From positions 9,387,734 to 9,451,733 of the forward strand of contig NC_092353.1 of the NCBI RefSeq assembly GCF_963676685.1: a stretch of DNA of 64,000 bases, read 5' to 3'. Origin of the DNA: Mytilus edulis (lineage: Eukaryota; Mollusca; Bivalvia; Mytilida; Mytilidae). Numbering within the stretch: the stretch's first letter is position 1; each line of letters starts with the position of its first letter. Positions 58,734 through 64,000 of this stretch are shown in pieces. The notes under the pieces were generated by a model, which saw only the letters and a program-made list of their open reading frames with translations, searched no databases and was not told where the DNA came from. Made by a program: the position numbers and the translations under genes.

Positions 58734-60705
58734 GTAAGTCAGTATACCACATTAATAGACCCAAGGCAGATGAGTCAGTATACCTTGTTCATAGACCTAA
58801 GGCAGATGAGTCGGTATGCCATATTCAAAGACCTAAGACAGATGAGTCGGTATACAATATTCATAGACCTAAGGCAGACGAGTCGGTATACCATATTCAT
58901 AGACCTAAGACAGATGCGTCGGTATACAATATTCATAGACCTAAGGCAGATGAGTCTGTGTATCATATTCATAGTCCTAAGGCAGATGAATCGGTATACA
59001 ATATTCATAGATCTAAGACAGATGAGTCAGTATACAATATTCATAGACCTAAGGCAGATGAGTCAGTATACCATATTCAAAGACCTAAGACAGATGAGTC
59101 TGTGTACCATATTCATAGACCTAAGGCAGATGAGTCGGTGTACCATATTCATAGACCTGAGGCAGATGAGTCAGTATACCATATTCAAAGATTTAAGACA
59201 GATGAGTCTGTGTACCATAATCATAGACCTAAGGCAGATGAATCGGTGTACCATATTCATAGACCTAAGACAGACGAGTCAGTATATCATATTCATAGAC
59301 CTAAGGCAGATGAGTCAGTATTAACATATTCAAAGACCTAGGACAGATGAGTCTGTGTACCATATTCATAGACCTAAGGCAGACGAGTCGGTGTACCATA
59401 TTCATAGACCTAAGACAGATGAGTCGGTATATCATATTCATAGTCCTAAGGCAGATGAGTCGGTATACCATATTCATAGACCTAAGGCAGCTCAGTCAGT
59501 ATACCATATTCATAGTCTTAAGGCAGATGAGTCAGTATACCATATTCATAGACCTAAGGCGGATTAGTATATCATATTCATAGACCTAAGGCAGATGAGT
59601 CAGTATACCATATTCATAGACCTAAGGCGGATGAGTCAGTATACCATATTCATAGACCTAAGACAGCTCAGTCAGTATACTATGTATTCATAGACCTAAG
59701 GCAGATGAGTCAGTATACCTTGTTCATAGACCTAAGGCAGATGAGTCAGTATACCATATTCATAGACTTAAGGCAGATGAGTCAGTATACTTTGTTTATA
59801 GACCTAAGGCAGATGAGTCAGTATACCTTGTTCATAGATCTAAGGCAGATGAGTCAGTATATCATATTCATAGACCTAAGGCAGACGAGTCGGTATACCA
59901 TATTCATAGACCTAAGGCAGCTCAGTCAGTATACCATATTCATAGACCTAAGGCAGATGAGTCAGTATACCTTGTTTATAGACCTAAGGCGGATGAGTCA
60001 GTATACCATATTCATAGACTTAAGGCAGATGAGTCGGTATATCATATTCATAGACCTTAGGCAGATGAGTCGGTATACCATATTCATATACCTAAGGCAG
60101 ATGAGTCAGTATTCCATATTCATAGACCTAAGGCAGACGGGTCGGTGAACCATATTCATAGACCTAAGGCAGATGAGGCGGTATATCATATTCATAGACC
60201 TAAGGCAGACGAGTCGGTGTACTATATTCATAGACCTAAAGCAGATGAGTCGGTATATCATATTTATAGACCTAAGGCGGATGAGTCAGTATACCACAGA
60301 TGAGTCGGTATACCATATTTATAGACTCAAGGCAGATGAGTCGGTATATCATATGCATAGACCTAAGGCAGATGAGTCAGAATACCATATTCATAGACCT
60401 AAGGCAGATGAGTCAGTATACCATATTCATAGACCTAAGGCAGATGAGTCGGTATACCTTGTTCATAGACCTAAGGCAGATGAGTCAGTATACCATATTC
60501 ATAGACCTAAGGCAGATGAGTCGGTATACCTTGTTCATAGACCTAAGGCGGATGAGTCGGTGTACCTTGTTCATAGACCTAAGGCAGATGAGTCAGTATA
60601 CCTTGTTCATAGACCTAAGGCAGATGAGTCAGTATACCTTGTTCATAGACCTAAGGCATATGAGTCGGTATACCATGTATGCATAGACCTAAGGCGGATG
60701 AAGTT
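58734..60705 (+). repeat. 36-bp minisatellite, about 54 units
   Basis: Consensus ATAGACCTAAGGCAGATGAG followed by TCAGTATACCATATTC. Variants swap CATATTC for CTTGTTC or CAATATTC, GAGTCA for GAGTCG, and GCAGATGAG for GCAGCTCAG. As 36 is a multiple of three, several frames stay open for 100-200 codons (for example repeated HRPKADESVYHI). Breaks near 59330, 59565 and 60290 shift the frames. The frame with the HRPKADESVYHI text has no in-frame ATG at its start, so I do not call a protein. Confidence 0.9.
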
Positions 60706-60759
60706 TTAACAAATTGTGAGACTTTAAATCATATACAATATACATATATGGTATGCTTA

Positions 60760-60985
60760 TATATAAAAGAAGAAGATGTGGTATGATTTCCAATGAGACA
60801 ACTCTCGACAAGAGACCAACTGGCATAGAAGATAACAACTAAAGGTCACCATATGACCTTCAACAGTGAGCAACAACTATAGGTCACCATATGGCCTTCA
60901 ACAGTATACCATAAGGCCAATGAAGTTTCAACGAATTGTGAAACTTTAAATAACACCATGTACGATATATATGGTATGTTTATGA
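60760..60985 (+). repeat. GATGTGGTATG repeat inserted at the minisatellite end
   Basis: AGAAGATGTGGTATGATTTC, CAATGAGACAACTCTCGAC and a doubled AGGTCACCATATGnCCTTCA. The sequence left of it (GAAGTTTTAACAAATTGTGA, 60700) and right of it (GAAGTTTCAACGAATTGTGA, 60922) are copies of each other. Confidence 0.6.
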
Positions 60986-60989
60986 CTGA

Positions 60990-61905
60990 CAGATAAACAC
61001 ATGAGGAGGATTGTGATGTTCAAGACGATAATTATTATACATGATTGTACTTGTATCATGTTTACTGCCCTTATTTACAATGGTTTACCATACCACGTCA
61101 TTTATTCAGCCAAAGTTTATTATCTGGTTGCTTTATAATGCTTTTGCTTACACGAAATTGTATGACACTCCGCCTTTTTTTCAAAAACCGCGTTAAGACT
61201 ATAGTCAAACCCTTAATGTTGGTAGATGCAGAAAAAGGACATAAGTAAACAACAACCATCGAGTTTGACTGTCCCTCTGGTATTTTTCGCCCCTCATTTA
61301 CAAAAACAAATCAATTGGTTCCTATTTATCATATTTATGTGTCTGTAATTTTTTTTAAAAGTATCCCGGTCTTGTTAATTTGATATATGCACATTAATTG
61401 TGCAAATTATAACCAGTAAAAATAAATCAATTCTTCATTGCACAAAACTCCGGTACATATAGAACTTAATTCAAAGATAAAATCAAAAACTTCGTTATTG
61501 AAAATACTGCGCATTGTAAATGTTCAGTAACCGGACATCCGGGTAATAAGTTTCTCTTTACTGCTTATTCTTCGTACAAACAAAATGAGACGGAATTAAA
61601 CGTCTAGAACAGAACAGATATGGTGTAATAATTGATTTGAAAAAAAAACCTAAGCAAAAGCGCTTTATTTATTTTGCAAATCACAAAAATAAGACGATTA
61701 TGTAAAATGATTGGCTAGAGGTAAAGGAGAAAGGGTTGAGATTTCACAAAACATGTTTAACCCCGCCGCAGTTTTGCGCATGTCCCATGTCAGAAGGCTC
61801 TGGCCTTTGTTAGTTTTGTATGGTTTTTTTTAGTTGTTTTTTTAGTTTATTTATATGTTTTGGAGTTTAGTGTGACGTCCAATTTCACTAAACTAGTACA
61901 TCATT
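60990..61905. other. Repeat-fragment-rich intergenic sequence, no gene
   Basis: ATCGAGTTTGACTGTCCCTC near 61260 and an inverse CAGGCTCCTGAC family copy at about 61715-61840 (TTTAACCCCGCCGCAGTTTT, CCATGTCAGAAGGCTCTGG). Confidence 0.45.
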
Positions 61906-61911
61906 TTATTT

Positions 61912-62053
61912 TGAGGCCAGCTGAGGACCACTTTCGGGTGCGGGATTTTCTCGCTGTGTTGAAGACCCATAGGTAGCCTTCGGCTGTTGTCTACTTTTTG
62001 GTCGGGTTATTGTCTCTTATGCATATTCCCGACTTCTATTCTCAATTCTTAGT
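61912..62053 (+). repeat. GGTGCGGG-family repeat
   Basis: GCCAGCTGAGGACCACTTTC, GGGTGCGGGATTTTCTCGCT and CCTTCGGCTGTTGTCTAC; ends TTCTCAATTCTTAG. Confidence 0.65.
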
Positions 62054-62054
62054 A

Positions 62055-63884
62055 GAGTGGACACTTATGGTTGTGGCTGGTGTCAACAAATTTGAATTAC
62101 AGTTAAATCAGTAATCACTGAGGTAATCGTAATTTACCTTACAAATTCTCACCCACTTCTATCCCAAATAATTCTATCATTTCCCCTTCTTTTCGATGCA
62201 TGGTTACTTGGAGTGACTGGAATAATCGGGTTAACTGCTCCCTATTTGTACAGGTATTCTGAAAAACGTAGAACACACGAAAACATAATAAGTAGAAACA
62301 CAGACAACAACAAGGTCAAATGAAAAGGGAAAAAAAGACAACAAAAACACAATCTAAAAAAAACCATTACACAGAAAACAATTAATCAAACAGAACCACA
62401 CTCGAACCCGGAAGAGTTAACAATTGTAACTGCTCTATTATTGACGTGGAGTGTTACTCCTGTTTAAATTCGCTGGTCATCACACAAAAAGGGGACGGGA
62501 AATGCATTTATAAACCATTGGTTTCTGTTGGTTTCTGTAAATTCTCATATCCTAATGCTCGACCATATTTCAAACTTAAAAAAACACACTGTAATGTAAA
62601 TGACATAGACAAGACCATACCGATATAAGGAAACAATGCAGTAAATGTAAATGACATAGCCACAGAAGAAATAAAGAAGAAAAAAACCAAAGCAAAAAAA
62701 ACAACTGATGGGTTATCCTGCTATAAGTTATCTAACATAGAAACGTAGGCATTGTTAGTGCCAAAACGAGTAAAAGATTATCTCGTTCTTCTTTGGCTGA
62801 AATTTCAACAACAACAAAAACATGATATAACTCCACTTATGTTTCGATGTTCTTTTATAGTAAATGATATAAACTAAGAGGAACAGAAAAGTCTCAAAAC
62901 AACATGAATATTTGTTTCACCATTTTGCCAACTGCATCGCTCTGTATGCATGGAAGTTTTAAATGATAAAACCCTTCTACATCTGTTATTTAAGCAAGCG
63001 AGCACTAATATCCTAAAATATTATTCATGAAAATACGTGAGCAACAATAAGGGCGGTTTGTGGTTTAACCAAAACGATAGCTTACATTACGCTTTCTATA
63101 AATGTTATTTTGATCAGGTAGAGTATTTGTAAATTGGGCATACACTAATGCATTGTAGAATTAGATTTAATCTATTGAATTTCAATTTAAAAGTAATGTT
63201 AAATCTTTCAGACTTTTTATGAGTATTTGAATTTGAAATTGATGTTTATATTAAAGTTCAATTAACACCTTCTTCTTGAAAGTACCTGCCAATTGGAAAC
63301 AAAATACGCAGTCAGGGTTTTAATATAAATTCGTACAAAGGTATAGATGTTTATTCATAGTATTTACAATAAATATGCGTTTAAAATTCATATTAAAAAG
63401 CTTGGATTGTCTGAAACAGATATTCAGTAAAATTTATGTCATAACGCCTGATAATTTGATATCGAAAGTAGAAGTCTTCAAATTCGCAAGTTTACGGTAT
63501 TCATTAATATGTGTCATGATGCAAGGCGTTTCGGTCATAAACCTTTCGAGCACGAGTATCTTTCTTAGACTCAGAAATAAACCAATCGAATTATTAAATT
63601 TTGTGTGTTCGAGCACAAAAGTACTCCGTGTAATAAGTTTTTTTTTTATTATTTATTTTTCGAGTTAAGAACTCCTTTAAAATTTATTTTCCTACTTGTG
63701 TCGTTTCCACAAACTTGTTGTATTTTTTGTGTTTGTCGTTTCCACAAACTCTCTGTATCTTTTGTGTTTGTTTTTATGCTTTACATCATATTACTTAGTG
63801 TACAGGAACAGGATAGAACTATCCTTCCAGAACACCTGAATACACACTAAGTAGACAGCGGAATTCTAGTTGTTCAAACTTAGT

Positions 63885-63915
<31 letters not shown>

Positions 63916-64000
63916 TTAGAGTTTATTGGGTTTTTTGTCTTTGTTTACCATGATGTGTGTCTAAAAGTAAAGTGAAATATACAAAATAAGGTCACAAATG
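62055..64000. other. AT-rich intergenic sequence, no gene seen
   Basis: No supported exon. A 60-codon frame at 62446 starts from GTG and has no splice or homology support. A tandem pair of GTGTTTGTCGTTTCCACAAA-like text lies at 63695-63770, and there is a G21 run at 63895-63915. Confidence 0.4.

Noticed and set aside
58721-60709. Several 78-206-codon frames of 12-residue repeats
   Set aside because: A 36-bp unit keeps any stop-free frame open on both strands; the longest lacks an ATG at its start and frames change within the array.
1-64000. CRISPR arrays, bacterial operons, riboswitches or phage genes
   Set aside because: Introns, repeat families and gene content are those of an animal nuclear genome; the tandem arrays lack a repeat-spacer pattern.

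Overview
The window is eukaryotic, AT-rich, intron-bearing and dominated by dispersed repeats. Several repeat families (a unit around GATGTGGTATGATTGCCAAT, one around GGACCACCTCAGGGTGCGGG, one around CAGGCTCCTGACTTGG, and a Penelope-like retroelement) are ones I recognise from marine mussels. I read it as nuclear DNA of a Mytilus-like bivalve. There are no operons; genes are sparse, split by GT-AG introns and set in transposon debris.

Layout. 1-5.4 kb: a decayed Penelope-like retroelement (PLE) on the + strand, bracketed by two hammerhead-ribozyme motifs and split by a 417-bp insertion. 6.07-9.71 kb: an inverted-repeat element holding a second inverted-repeat element (6.28-8.36 kb), which carries a possible four-exon micro-gene (52 codons). 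10.0 kb: a tRNA-derived SINE. 10.8-12.5 kb: a two-exon TMEM267 orthologue. 13-20 kb: orphan exon candidates, MITE-like repeats and a long foldback hairpin. 20.2-24.9 kb: a large TA-flanked inverted-repeat element with a 258-bp tandem array broken by a 913-bp insertion. 26.7-27.3 kb: a degenerate simple-repeat tract. 29.0-31.3 kb: a two-exon gene for a 418-residue protein of no family I recognise.

32-52.8 kb is a large direct duplication. Each copy holds, in order, a minus-strand PLE remnant, a C2H2 zinc-finger ORF, a Ty3/gypsy pol remnant, a set of inverted-repeat modules and a plus-strand multi-exon gene encoding a von Willebrand factor A (vWA)-domain protein. The two vWA genes differ at 16 coding positions by my count, so this is a very young tandem duplication or two haplotypes joined by the assembler.

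58.7-60.7 kb is a 36-bp minisatellite of about 54 units. The rest is AT-rich intergenic sequence with short repeat copies.

The host genes do not form a pathway. The best leads for something undescribed are the micro-gene inside the nested inverted-repeat element, the ribozyme-bracketed PLE, the two foldback hairpins sharing one loop, and the duplicated vWA gene with a hidden upstream exon. All exon calls come from splice signals and reading frame only.
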